Under the pieces are notes generated by a model. The model was given only the letters and a program-made list of their open reading frames with translations. It was not told where the DNA came from and ran no database searches. The translations under genes and the position numbers were made by a program. From assembly GCA_001414345.1 (NCBI GenBank), contig LLCB01000136.1, positions 79,413 through 143,412 of the forward strand: a DNA stretch of 64,000 bases. The letters are read 5' to 3'. Each line of letters begins with the position of its first letter. Position 1 is the stretch's first letter. The DNA comes from Hymenoscyphus infarciens. Its lineage: Eukaryota; Ascomycota; Leotiomycetes; Helotiales; Helotiaceae. This document shows positions 1-11,768 of the stretch, piece by piece.

Positions 1-2794
1 ACAACTCCTTCACAAGCTCTTTTCTGTCATTCTCTTCCTCTTGACTACTCTAGAGATGACGAATTGCAAATTAGCCTCGATAAATAGCAAAGGAGTGGAA
101 ATAAAGAGTGGTAGAAACATACATCTTCGTCTGTCTTTGGATCATTTGTCCCTCTCCTTACTCTCTTATTAGTAGAGTCATCACTTCCGTCCTTCAATAC
201 TTTATCAGCTTTTCCTTCTCTGATTTATTCTAAAAACAGATTAAAAATCTTTACGTACCTTTTCTACGGATCGTCTTTTGTTGTTGGGTGTTGCCTTCCT
301 AGGGAGCTGAGGTGCATCGCTTTGGCTGTCCTCACTCTTAGAGATTTTGTCAGCATGTTTCTTTCTAGAATCTACATTTGAGACTTTAGAATAAGATATG
401 CGTACATCTTCTGATGGTGTTTGCTCTCTTGGCAAGATCTTGGGTTTATCCGCAGTTAGCGATTTTTCTTCATTCTTGGAGACTTCGTCAGGATTCTCTC
501 TTCCTCGAAGCTGGATTACACCCTTTGTTTTCAAAAATACAAAAGTAGCATAAACATACCTTGTCAGGACTTTTCAGTGGCTTGAGCGGGTTGACCAGAA
601 GCATTAGCATTTTGACTTTCTCGAATATGAGGAAGAATATCACGGCTTCACTCAGGAAATAGAAACAGAAGAAGAGAGTGAAATATACATACCGTGTCTT
701 GAGTCAGTTGGGGTGGTGGTTGCCCAACTTGAATAGCCTTTTTAAGTGCAGCAACGTCCAATTCTCCATCTTTAAATGCATTCAAGAATGTAGCGTCGTC
801 CCAATGCCCATCTTTAAAGGCCGTTGAGAATGCATCAACGTCCAACTCCCCTTCTTCAAATGTCTTTGAGAGTGGTGCGAATGCCCCATCTTTGAACGCC
901 TTTAATATTGTATGGTTAAAAAGCTCCGAGAATGCGTTGTCCAATTTCCCCTCTTGAAATGCCGTTAAGATTGTAGTAAAGTGGAATTTTCGAGCTTGAT
1001 ATTCCTTTAAGAAGAAAAAAATGTCTAATTCCTTACTTTGAACTGCCGTCTCGAACAGTTCGTTGGCATGCTCCTCAAGCTCGGCTTGTCTCTCTTCGGG
1101 CGTGAATTGACTATTGTTTATCATTTCCTGAGCGTAATTATCTAACTTATCCTTTAAATCATTTTTTGTTTTCTCAGGTTCCATGGCTGATTTGGCTGGT
1201 GTAGCTATCGCAAGTGGCGCTACACCTTCCATTTGTAAAGATGGTCTTGATGGAGGAGGTTCGCTTGATGTCGTTTTCTCTAGTGGCACTGGCGCAGGTC
1301 TTTCTGGAAGAGTTTCCTTATAATCACTTCCGCTAGGTTTCTTTCAGAAATTTCGTCAGCCTTTCTCGCTTCTAAAAATCGATGAAGTACGAAAACGATT
1401 CTATTGTGGAGGACGTTTAAGAAAAAGCGAAACATAGATACCTTGAAATTGATAGGTGTTGGTGTTTTCTCGGGTGACGCTGTTTGTTCCGCAAGACCTT
1501 GAAGCTCTTTGTCTAAAGAAGTCCGCTTTTTAGAGCCTATGGTTGGTGTATCTGTCGCAAGTGACGCCCTCCTTCCAGATTGTAAAGATGGTTCTGATAG
1601 AGGTTCTGCTGAGGCAGACTCAGTTCTTTCAACTCCCAAACGCTCTGCTTCCAACAAGGAGGGCGTAGATTGTGTTTTTTGTGTGCTAGGAGTTTTTGAG
1701 CTATCGTCACCATCTGAACTTGGTCTTCCTTCTTTTTCTCCTGGTAAAGGTGACAAAGGACCTGACGATGAGAATATAATGTTTGCTTCAACTACTTTCT
1801 TTGAGAAATAGTTAGCATTTTCCTCTTCTATGGGAAGTTTCTGTTGAGAGGCAGGAACTTCTAGAGGTAGAGAAAATAATGAGGATGTATACCACAGTTG
1901 CACTTATGTTAGGTTCTTCTACGGGTTCTTCTTTGACACTTGGCTCAGATTTTGAGGAAGCTTCTCGTATATATTCTGGAGTAGTTTCTTTTCTCGACCT
2001 CGTTTCCTTGAAATCCTAGTTAGCTTTTAATATCTGTAAAAAATGAAGCCCAGGGGTATGAAGCTCAAGGGGAAGGATTCATACACTAGGTGCTGCTGCC
2101 GTAGGTACTTCTGTGGAACCTGTGTCGGACTCTTCCTTGATGGGACTGTTCAAGGAGGAAAAGAAAATGTTTTCTGCTGCCGGCTCGTCGCTTGGCTTGC
2201 TGTCTGGATTCTTCTCCTCTAGCTTCTCTCCTGGATTTCTGTCTCTTACTTGCTTTGCCTTCTTTTTTCCTGTCGACTTTTCTTCTGTATTTTTTCCTTT
2301 CGGTCCTCTTTTCGTTACAGCTTGGTTTCCTTCCGACTCGTCTTCCGACTCTTCTTCCGACGTCGCCGGCTCGACGTGTTTTGGCGGGGTAACAGTCGTC
2401 TTTTGTAAATGTAGTTCGAATTCGCTAGGTCCTTCTTTTGGCTTTACACGGTTAGTTAGCCTTTTCTTTCTAAGAAAGGACCGTTTTTGATACTTTGGAT
2501 TTTTTGGGAAGATAAAATATGAGATAGCATACCTTAGGTTTGCTCTTTTTCCTTCGTGGTGTCTGTTCTTCTTCTCTCTCGTCGGCTGACCAGGGGTTCT
2601 CGTCCTCTTGTCCCTTTTTCTGAAAAGAATAATTAGCTTTTTCCCTTCTTAGAGTACGATGGGGCACAATTAAGTAGAAATGGGGTAAAATAGAAAAAGG
2701 ATAAGAAACGAGGTAATCATACCGCGCTACTCCTTGTTCTCCTCTTTGCAGGTAAGCTTGATTTTGAAGCTGGGTGTTTCCTCCTGGGTGGCAT
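1..2794 (-). CDS. intron-rich disordered, highly charged protein, partial at window edge
   Basis: I do not recognise this protein. Reading the minus strand from ATG 2794 (starts MPPRRKHPASK), ten exons fit: 2723-2794, 2533-2619, 2085-2441, 1893-2006, 1442-1798, 693-1340, a 21-nt exon 560-580, 259-438, 123-191 and 1-49, running off the window. About 650 residues are visible. It is rich in K, E, S, T and P, with a very basic N-terminus, and looks intrinsically disordered; a nuclear location is only a guess. The 693-1340 exon encodes a degenerate repeat built on AFKDGELD-like units. Every complete exon is a multiple of three, so every intron is in phase 0. Introns run 67-121 nt, start GTATN or GTACG, and have GCTRAY branch sites before AAG, CAG or TAG acceptors. 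The 21-nt exon and the 438 boundary are the least certain; an acceptor at 523 is also in frame. Confidence 0.6.
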
Positions 2795-4264
2795 CGCAAT
2801 AAAAAAAACTCAACTAGAACTGTATTCCCAAATTCTCAACCTGAGAAAAAGGATTTCCATTCCGAACTTGAAATATAGCAGTGAAGATTCTCCAAGGACG
2901 TTTCTAGACTCGTGGTAATGACCAATTGAGAAAAACAAAGGCAACCGCCAGGAATGAATGAAAGCAGCACATCCATCCCGCCTCTAACAAAGAGAATAAT
3001 CCCACGACCAATCCCGTCTCCTTCAACAACGCTATTCTCTGAAAGTTCCGAATCAAAGCGAGACAAAAAACTGAAAGATCATCCCATTCATGGATTGATT
3101 ATTGTACTCCACCAAAGGGCGGCCTAGCCAGCGGTCGCGATAGTGGCTGGATATCAAGCAAAATACTAAGGACCATTAGTACCCATACTCTGAAAATCGA
3201 ATCTGTGTAAAAAAAACTAGAACAGGAAGATGATTCTTCCTGGCCGTGAAATAAATAAAAAAAGAGTCGTCACTCACGCTGGCCAGAGGAGCAACCCCGC
3301 AACTCCAAGCAAGGTATGACCGAAAACAGCCACCCCACCTACCCCAACAAAGAAACAGTCAACCACAACCATCCCATTCAACCGACGCCACAGGACAAAG
3401 CCATTCATCCAGAGCTTTGTTAAAGCAGATGAACTGAATCGCCTCCGATAGCCAAATTAGGTTGCGATCCGCGACGCCAACCACTTCCCCTCCCTCCGCA
3501 ACTCAACAGACATGAGGCACAACATCCCAAAAAGAATTCACTTGAACTCTCCCTCAACCACCTACTACACACAAAAAAAAAAAATCCAACACCTCAAGTA
3601 CATCAAAAAATCATATTCCTCAAATGAGTAAATCTGAATTATATAATACATTACACTAATTTTTTCCTTTCCCTCTTTCTCCCCCCCATCCGTCCATCAA
3701 TCCATCCAGCTGCCCCCCAAAAGAGGGAGCGGGCAGGCATACCAGGTCCATACATACAAGCTAAGCTAGCACAACCACACACCAAAACACAAACATTAAA
3801 ACATGGTGACCATAGCACAGAAAAAGGAAAGGAAACTTTTTTGGGCTCCCTCATTTATTGGCAAAAATATCTCTCTTTCTCAACTCAAAATCTCATCTTC
3901 CCCCAATTGACTACAAGCCACACCACACCGAGCTTAAATTTCCCCATTGCGCGCTCGCCTATGTAGCTGCGCATCCATCAATTCAACCTGATCTCTCTCC
4001 CTCCATGTCCAGTATGATGATTAATTAAATTACAAAGGTGTTCGTCGTCGTCGAACTATAAAAATAAAATAAAAAGAAAGAAGAAGAAAAGTAATCTGTC
4101 GAAGGGGGTATCAAAAAAGGTCAACACCAAATGTAAAAAGAAAAAAGCCGCACCAACCCAAGCATGATACGCCCATAAAGACGAAGGGGAGTATATAATC
4201 CCAAAGTCGTCGAATAACAACAAATGAAATGTGACAAATGAAATATCTTCAAGCATGGAGGCAA
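2795..4264. other. intergenic
   Basis: Spacer between the start of the disordered-protein gene and the stop of the next minus-strand gene. It should hold that second gene's 3' UTR and the first gene's promoter. Short A runs and pyrimidine-rich tracts are present. The open frames inside are short and low-complexity and none looks like a gene. Confidence 0.6.
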
Positions 4265-7047
4265 TCAAATAGCCCCCTCATCACCCTCCAGCACCCGTCT
4301 TGCAGCATCCAACCTCCGTCTCCAAACCCTCGAATCATGACTCCCCTGCCCGGATTCCTGAAGACCAAGTACACACTTCCCCAGACTCGCGACAAGTCTC
4401 TCAACTAAAATTTGATCATCTTTCGCGAGCATGTGAACAGGAGAAGTCTGCAACCGTTCCTCGTCCATTGCGCTCTGTCGATCAACGAGCGTAGAATCGC
4501 TAGTGAGAACCGAATTTTTCGATTCGCCCGAACCTCTCGATCCATTGACAGTAGGTTGTTCCGGGACTTTGGGAGGGTTGACGAGCGGGAAGCTTCTTCT
4601 TGAACCGTTTGAGGTGCAAGAATCGAAGGAGGAAACGGAAGGTCGGTGACCACCAGATCCATTCCGCTCATCTACATCATGCTCTTGGGTTCTCTCGGGA
4701 ACTGCGGGAGATCGCTCTGACTCGTCTGGTGAAGTTGCTGCCTCTTCGGGGAGTCTCAACCCCATCGGGGTGCCTCCAAATGTTGAACGTTTTGCGGTGA
4801 CAGGAGTTGACACCCGTAATTTAGGGGCGTCGGATTGGCGAACAGCAAATTCGTCTTCTCCTTGGTTCTCGTTTCGGTCATCATCTGAGCTGTTGTTCTC
4901 TTCTGCAGTGGCGAAAGTCGCCATCGTCGAAATAGATCCATTGCTTGTAGATCTGAGGTGGGTGAAAGATGCTCTAAGATTGAAAATTTCCTCGTCGGTT
5001 TGATTTGAGGTTTGCACTGGCCCACGAGTAGTTTCGACAGAATCCTCTGAGCTAAAACTTCCAGCACTACCCCTACGGTTTCTCTCTGCTTGTCGGCCGA
5101 TTGTACCCATAGCGCTGTGGAGGAAAAAGTGTTCGTAATCAAAAGCATCTTCACGGTCTTCGTGGGAAATTGGGGCATCTAAACTGTCATGGTAAGAAGA
5201 AGCGTCGCTCTCATAATCATCAGTCTCATCCACACTGATAATTTCATCGTTATAATCATCGACCTCTTGAAATTCCTTCTCCGATGATATAGATTCCTGA
5301 ATTGACGCTGTTTCGTCATCCAGGTTCTGAGGTTCATGTGAGCGTTTAGGGATAGCCGAAAAGTGGTGTGTATCATCGACATCCTCGTAGACACTAGTCA
5401 CATCCGATCCTTCAAAATCAGGTGCCTGTGGGGAGTTCCCCTGACTACTGGAGTCGGTTTTTGGACTCAAGGGTGATTCTTTTGTTTCGTCCTCTTGTTT
5501 CCATGTAGGAGACAACCCATTCGTAGGGGATAATCCAGCATCAGCACTGAGGGGTTCTCCTCCGTATCCTTTGGAATTGGTATACCACTGCTCGGCAGCT
5601 GTAAATGGACTAGGCGTTCTCAGACTTTGCAGACTCCTCCTCTTCATGGTATCGTCCCTGGCACGGTCTCGTAACACCGACAATCTGCCCTTTAAATCAT
5701 GCATCTGATCTCGGAGATCTCGCATTTGCGTGGTAGAAGAAGAACGGCTCAATGTGTGCTCTCCACCCGGAGTAACATATCCACCCTGGCTTGATGCCAT
5801 GCTTGCCCTGTCAAATTCCGTATTTACAACATCTTCATCCAAAGGCTCGAGAATAACGGGGCGAGGAGGTGAAGTTCGATTCAAGGGCGAAGGTAGAGCC
5901 GGGCGGGAGGCATTAAATGCAGCTTCTTCCCGCAGGCTTTCGTAACTTTGTGATATTCCCAGTTTCCTCTCTACACCATTTTGGTTGTTTGGTATGTACC
6001 GTGCTGCCGCGCTCGCTGAACGGACTGGAAATCGTCCTTTCCCCACTGGTGATACAATTGAATTTTCGCTATACACCCTCGAATGCCCTGGTGTTCCCAC
6101 TGGAGAATCTATTGGGATATGTAATTGTCGATGTTTCGAGGGGCCAGTCGCGAGGCCATTCGTCGGGGGCGATGGGGTAGATCTCGATAATGGACTGCTG
6201 CTGTGTATTGAAGACATCGATCGAGAAGGTGTGATGAGAGAGGTTCTGGCTCGGTTGAGATTCCCCTCCATACTCTGATTTCATTAGCGATTATTTCCTC
6301 TCCTTTGACAATAGCCAGACTCACGGTAAGACGCTGTTTTGCGTTTAGCAGAATTTGTTCTGCACGCCTAGCACTGGAATCTAGGTCTTCCTCCTCCTCC
6401 TCCCCAATTGTGCTCTTTTTGTGCGCCAATCGTTGAGTTTCCTGATCAATTACTTCCTCTCTATATGGATCTCGATATGAATCGGCTACACTTTCTTCGT
6501 CGTCTCCTTGGAAAACGCTGTCGTCCACACTAACTCCATCGTCAAAGTCTTTGAAAAATTCCGCCGACTGTCCCAGTGAGGTAACCGTGCTGGCAGATTC
6601 CACGGAAACACTCCTCTGATGATTTCCCATCTTCGCTCTCCTTGATGTCGCCCGGTGGCCCATTGTTGGACTCGACCCAATGGGCATATTCAGAGCTTGC
6701 GCCTGTTGCTTCAACATTCGCCTTTCTGCTGGCCCGGGAAGCTTGCGTCCTGGTGTGTTTTCGGCCTCGGTCACTTCCCCAATATCTGATAGCATCGTTC
6801 CATTTCCATATATTATCGGAGTCGTAGGTGTATTCGATCCCATTTGCGATGGGCTGCTCAAGGAGAAGTTCTCGTCGGTAGGATCTCTCCATTCGTTGGG
6901 CGCAGAGAAGGGATTCTGAGGAGGGGAAGGAATGGAGTCGTACTCCCCTCCGTAGGGAAGGATCATATCAGGATTCGTCAAAGTCGGAGAGGCTGGCCGT
7001 TCGGAAAAAGCCATGGTGGCAGTCGTACCACCTGCTTGCATCTGCAT
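4265..7047 (-). CDS. conserved fungal protein of unknown function with two coiled-coil segments
   Basis: Two exons, 6325-7047 and 4265-6274, are joined by a 50-nt intron (donor GTGAGT at 6324, branch GCTAATG, acceptor CAG at 6275). The product is 910 residues. It is mostly Ser/Pro/Asp/Glu-rich and probably disordered. Two helical stretches stand out: about residues 225-255 (RRAEQILLNAKQRLTSMEGN, which crosses the splice junction) and about 422-455 (RDLRDQMHDLKGRLSVLRDR). A compact C-terminal helix-like segment near residues 855-905 contains VERLVASLGKCVLGLQ. The smooth reading of the first coiled coil across the junction supports the intron. I know no function for it; this type of protein occurs widely in Pezizomycotina. 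The in-frame ATG at 7014 sits in an excellent start context (GCCACCATGG) and may be the real start, giving 899 residues. Confidence 0.82.
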
Positions 7048-9573
7048 CTTTCCGGGTGCCCAGGGCGCAAGGCAGAGTGCGACTTTCTCGTTTGAGATGG
7101 GACCGGGTGAGCTGGTGACTTTTTAGGTTTGAACGAATGCAGAGACCCGTCCGTTGCGACGAAGACTCCCACTCCGTGGGATGTCTGTCAAAATGGCACA
7201 GTTGTGAGGCCAAAAGGAGATAGATGGTAAGATTATTGCCAGGTGTTTGGTACTCTGGCAACCTTGCAAACTACGGGGTTCGTTGTGTGACGGTTACAAT
7301 TGCGATTGCTGAACGAATGAAGCAGACGCAGGATAGGATAGGCGGTGGTGGTGGTGGTGGTGGTGGTGAATGGTGGTGGATAAGAATACTGTTCTGTTCT
7401 GTGGGGTGGAGTAGGAGTCGGGAAGGAGTCGGGAAGGAGCATAGAGCATGGCTATGCTGTGGTGTAGGGACGATCAAGCTGGCATTGTATGGTAGTTCGT
7501 GGTTCGTGGTGATCGTGGTGCTGGTTGATTTGATACGAGTAGTTCGGAAGATTGGCACTACACTAGGTACACTAGGTATTTTCGCGATACAAGTGGAATA
7601 GGGAATAGGGAATAGGGAATAGCGGGATCCGGAGAAAGAGGCTCCCCCAACGGATTCGCTTGACACTGAGTTGGATCAGGTTGGGTAGGAAACTCGCCTC
7701 CTTTTTGATCGTCTTAACTTTTGACTTTTCGCAAATCTCCAAGCTGCGGCTGCCCTGGCCAGCCGTTTGAAAAGAATCTCAAGCTACAGGGTGTCAGGGA
7801 GTAAGTAAGATTCGAGAATGCCCGTTGCCAGCATCGTCCAATGATTTCAGGGCAACCAGCAGCCAGCATTCAGCAACCAGCGAACTTGGAAAGCCTGCGA
7901 GCGGAACCTGGCTGGGGTGTTGTTGCCGTTGGGGGGATGGTCCTACAGGTCCTACAGCCTATCGGGGGATCCTGTTCCTGCCAAACTCCACCCTCCCGCC
8001 TTAAATGAAGACGCTAGAATCAAGCTAAGAGCACTTCGGGGCCCCTGATTCCCTGAAATGGTCTGTGGAGGAGACATTCCAGGGTTCAACGGCTGACTCC
8101 ACCAAAACCAAATTCAATCAATCCGGGCTTGCAGTGTCGTAGTCTCGTAGACTCGTAATCTGCTCACGTTTCTATCCAAGACAGTTGGCGATCGAGAAAA
8201 GCCGACGTTTGATACTAATTGGAAAGACTTTCGCTTGAAGGTCTAGAAGAAGTGTCGCTTAGCCGAGTAACTCTGGTTGGCATGGCATGAAAAGAGGACT
8301 ACGACGATACAGGGGAAATACGTGTACCGTACAGCTTTTGGGGGACTCAAAATCCATAACCCGGTGTCCGGCATGACGTTCATCCCATCCCTACAAATGA
8401 ATGCCTTTATGCCGGGGGATCATTCCAGCTTCAGATTATGCAAGTCCCCAACCAGGTCCGGCTCTTTTTACCTCGCAGCTCGCTCGTGTCATTAATCTGC
8501 GACGGAAAGGAAGCTGGGCTGGCAAACGTGAGGATGACCATCCTTCGCGAGACATCGATGACCTACTAAGTGAAATGATATATCAACTCCTTTCTGAGAT
8601 CTTCGGACCTTTCTCCAGCACAGACGGCTAAGACGGGTGATATCGAGAAACATTTTAAGATCGTTTCAACTTGTCAAACTCCGCGCGTGCATCTAAACTC
8701 AATCCCGAATTCCGTAAGCGTAACCTCACTTACTGTATCAATTCCATTGGGCTAGCGATGGACAACAAAAGCACGGCAAAAGCGGCAGTGAATTGAGAGT
8801 TCTCAGTGCTCCAAACGGGAGAATTGATTTTAAAAATATATATATTTGGCTCGAATGTTCCAGGGTTTTCCAAACAATTGACATGAATTACCACAACAAC
8901 TCAGAACAGTGAAGGAAGGTACAACCTGAAGTCTTTAACTGCTGTTATTTATTGTCCACTAGGTGAAGATTATTCACAGTTGCATTTGCTCGGGGAATGA
9001 GTCATTCTTTACCTAAGCTCTCACGAGACTACTCCGTACGGAATAGCAATACCAAAGGCGTAGCCTAGTTGAGAGTGGGGATGGCTAAGAATTTATTTTA
9101 TAAAGAACTGGAAAGAATTTCATTTACAATCAATAAATATTTGTTGAGCCATATTCGATTCTTCCGCTATTGTACCCCATTTTTGAAATCCCAATGAATT
9201 AGCGAGCCAGCATCTCATACACGAATATTTACCCTTCTACTTTAATTTAAAATCTACATTTGGAACTGTTGGTATTCACGTTCAATAGGTACCTTCGACA
9301 ACCCGACACCTGAGCTACTCGTTACAACACCATACCCAAATCCAAAAACCATCACTCTTCAACTCAACTACCTACCTCACGAACCACTCAACTCCATATC
9401 ACCACTTCACCTCCAAAGACCTACGCTTGACACAGTCAACCTCCACTTCGATATCCCAAGAAAACATCAACCACTCAGTACAAAGTTCTCAACTCCCAAT
9501 TCCAAAACGGTACAACTCAAACCTCAGACCAGACAACCCACCAAGGTCTCGCAACAAAATCTCAACCTTCAAA
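7048..9573. other. divergent intergenic region with short tandem repeats
   Basis: This 2.5-kb spacer lies between two divergently transcribed genes, so it should carry both promoters. It contains a GGT-repeat run at about 7344-7368 and a GGGAATA-type heptamer run at about 7595-7622. The open frames in 7224-7666 arise from these repeats and have no gene-like composition. I see no RNA gene. Confidence 0.55.
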
Positions 9574-10461
9574 ATGTCCTACACCCTCCACCCCGCAACA
9601 CCCTCCGACATACCCCTCCTCTACCCAGTCTTCGACCTCGCCTTCGCAAAAACCCATTTCCAAAATGCCACGTTCCCCCGCTCTGCCATTGCCCCCTCAG
9701 AAATGGAAAATTGGTTCAACACTCGATTCCAAAAGATAATTGCAAAACCAGAAGGCAATGCTTTCAAGATCGTCTACACACCAACCACCTCGTCAGACCC
9801 ATCCAAACCAGGTGAAATCGTAGCATTCGGCCGCTACGTCTTCCCTTACACACCCACACCATCCGAGAAAGCAGAACGAGAAGCCGAGAAAGCAGCCAAG
9901 AAGAAAGCGAGAGAGAATGGGATACCGGATTCGTCATGGCCAAGGGGTACGAACTTGGAGCTTGCTGAGGGGAAATTTGGGGGGTTGGATGAGATGAGGG
10001 AGAAATATGTGGATCCTGAGAAAGATTATGGTATGTGTTTTCCTTTTATTTTCCCTTCCCACCCTACCAAAGGAAATGAGAAATAGCAAGAAGATGGAAA
10101 AGGAAAAGGAAAAGAAGTAGAGGAGATGGGAATGAAGCTAACAAAAATAGTATGTTCCCTCCTAGCAGTCCACCCAGATCATCAAGGGAAGGGACTAGGA
10201 AAAAGGTTATTGAAACATGTCCTTGATATGGCGGATGCGGAGGGGAGAAGGGTGTATATTGAAGCTACTGACGCCGGCTTTCCCGTGAGTTCTGCTTTCG
10301 GGTTCTTGAGAGAAAGAAGATAATGTACTAAAATGTTGTAGGTATACAAGAAACTTGGTTTTGAACAGGTTGATATTCAGAGTATCGACTTGTCGAAATG
10401 GGGCAAGGATGAGCCAGGACAAAACAGGATCATGATCAGAGAACCAGTCGCGAAATCGTGA
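9574..10461 (+). CDS. GNAT-family N-acetyltransferase
   Basis: Three exons, 9574-10030, 10151-10284 and 10342-10461, encode 236 residues. Introns are 120 nt (GTATGT...ATAG) and 57 nt (GTGAGT...TAG). The start is the ATG at 9574 in AAAATGTC context; the frame is open upstream but holds no other ATG. The N-terminus MSYTLHPATPSDIPLLYPVF is the usual first strand and helix of fungal GNAT proteins. The acetyl-CoA-binding motif A is the exon-2 segment VHPDHQGKGLGKRLL (Q-x-x-G-x-G/A), followed by the VYKKLGF motif B region in exon 3. A Lys/Glu-rich insert (residues ~90-115) lies in the middle. The family transfers acetyl from acetyl-CoA to an amine; the substrate cannot be told. It is the type often listed in fungi as 'acetyltransferase, GNAT family'. 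Confidence 0.85.
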
Positions 10462-10853
10462 GATATCCAAGACTTGAGAATCGATGCATAGACATTCGTT
10501 AAAATTCATCAATTAATTGTTGAACTTTTCATGCATGACTGAATCTTCGACCCCTTCACTTTCGGATACACTTACCATTGCCTCGCAGCGAAAAATAACC
10601 CCAAATTCGTGAGAACAGTGCCGTTTTTATTCTTACTCGAGACTATTACCTACGTAACCCGGGAAGGAGTTGCCTTAGGCTAAGCACTAAAATGTCCTGG
10701 TCCGAAGAAAAAAACAAGAGAAGTCCCTTGACGTGAGACAGTCCACGGTTTGCAAGAGGTTCATTCAGATCTTCTCGCTACCTAACATGCAAAGCAATGT
10801 CCCCATATGCTCCCCCAAACAATCATGTAAGTAGGAAATATTTGTCGAAACGC
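10462..10853. other. convergent intergenic region
   Basis: Short spacer between the 3' ends of the GNAT gene and RPL9. It should contain both 3' UTRs. Nothing else is visible. Confidence 0.6.
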
Positions 10854-11768
10854 TCAGGACTCCTCAACGATGTTACCCTTCTCCGAAACATAGAGACCGT
10901 CCAAGAACTATCCAAATATTAGTTGAAATTCGTACGAGGCCTCCCAATAAAATCCTTACCTTTCTGATATCCTTGTTTCGTACTCTGCAAATCTGTTGGA
11001 TGTCCGCCGCGCTCTGTGATACGTTCTCGAGGGAGTTGCCGTATAGTTGGAGCTCATCCTTCTGGTTCTTTGATGCCTCGACCTCGACACCCTCGTGCAT
11101 GATGACTTTTCGGACAATCTTCTCACCGATAAAGTTTCTAAGCAATTCAATGTTAGCACATCGATCCTGATAATCCCACTGTCCGCATTTTATCTGCCCA
11201 GCCCTCCACCTCCACGCCCCAATATCCACCTCCGGCCCTTATAAAATTCTGAACATACCGGATCTCAACCTCGTAAAGACCAGTCTCCTTGTTTTGATCG
11301 ACGTTGACGTTGATTGGGAAATGTGCGTAGACGTATCGCATCTTGTACTTGAATCCCTTTGTAACACCGATGATCAAGTTGTTGATGAGAGTTCGGACCG
11401 TTCGGAGGGTAGCGACGTTCTTGCGGGCACCGTGGTGAAGCTCGATATTGATGACATCCTTCTTTGGGAGGGAGAAGTTGACTGCCAAATGCGAAAGGTC
11501 CTTCTTGAGTGTTCCTGGGATTCCTCGTCAGCCCCTCCTCCTCCAATTTCCTGCCCTGAATTGTGACGAACCTCTTGGTCCAGTGACGGTGACTTGACGA
11601 GACTTGATGGTGACCTTGACTGTTTTCTGAATTAGCAATTCGTCTTTTCCTCTGCCCCTCGCCAGGACTTCGCGAAAAAGCGGTTGCAAGCGCATTTCTC
11701 TGGGATTTCTGATTTGGCTTACCTCCCTCAGGAACGGTCAAGGTCTCTTCAGAATGAATGTATCGCAT
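10854..11768 (-). CDS. RPL9: 60S ribosomal protein L9 (uL6)
   Basis: Five exons, 11723-11768, 11572-11619, 11259-11514, 10960-11137 and 10854-10907, encode 193 residues, close to the 191 of yeast Rpl9. All four junctions keep frame and restore family sequence: [15 protein letters not shown] / [17 protein letters not shown] / TLKKDL...YEVEIR / [11 protein letters not shown]...RNKDIRK / [17 protein letters not shown]. It is a cytosolic large-subunit protein near the sarcin-ricin loop and stalk base. The first two introns sit within the first 100 coding bases, as is common for fungal ribosomal protein genes. The second donor is GTTCGT, which is non-standard but forced by frame and homology. The gene faces the GNAT gene tail to tail. 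Confidence 0.96.

Noticed and set aside
2113..2490. 125-residue plus-strand frame
   Set aside because: Antisense shadow of the 2085-2441 exon; its Ser/Phe-rich content is the complement of GAA/GAC-rich codons.
7224..7666. Overlapping frames of about 100-130 residues on both strands
   Set aside because: They come from the GGT and GGGAATA repeats and have no gene-like composition, introns or start context.
9427..9573. N-terminal extension of the GNAT gene
   Set aside because: The frame is open but there is no ATG before 9574, and the sequence is Ser/Asn/Gln-rich leader-like DNA.
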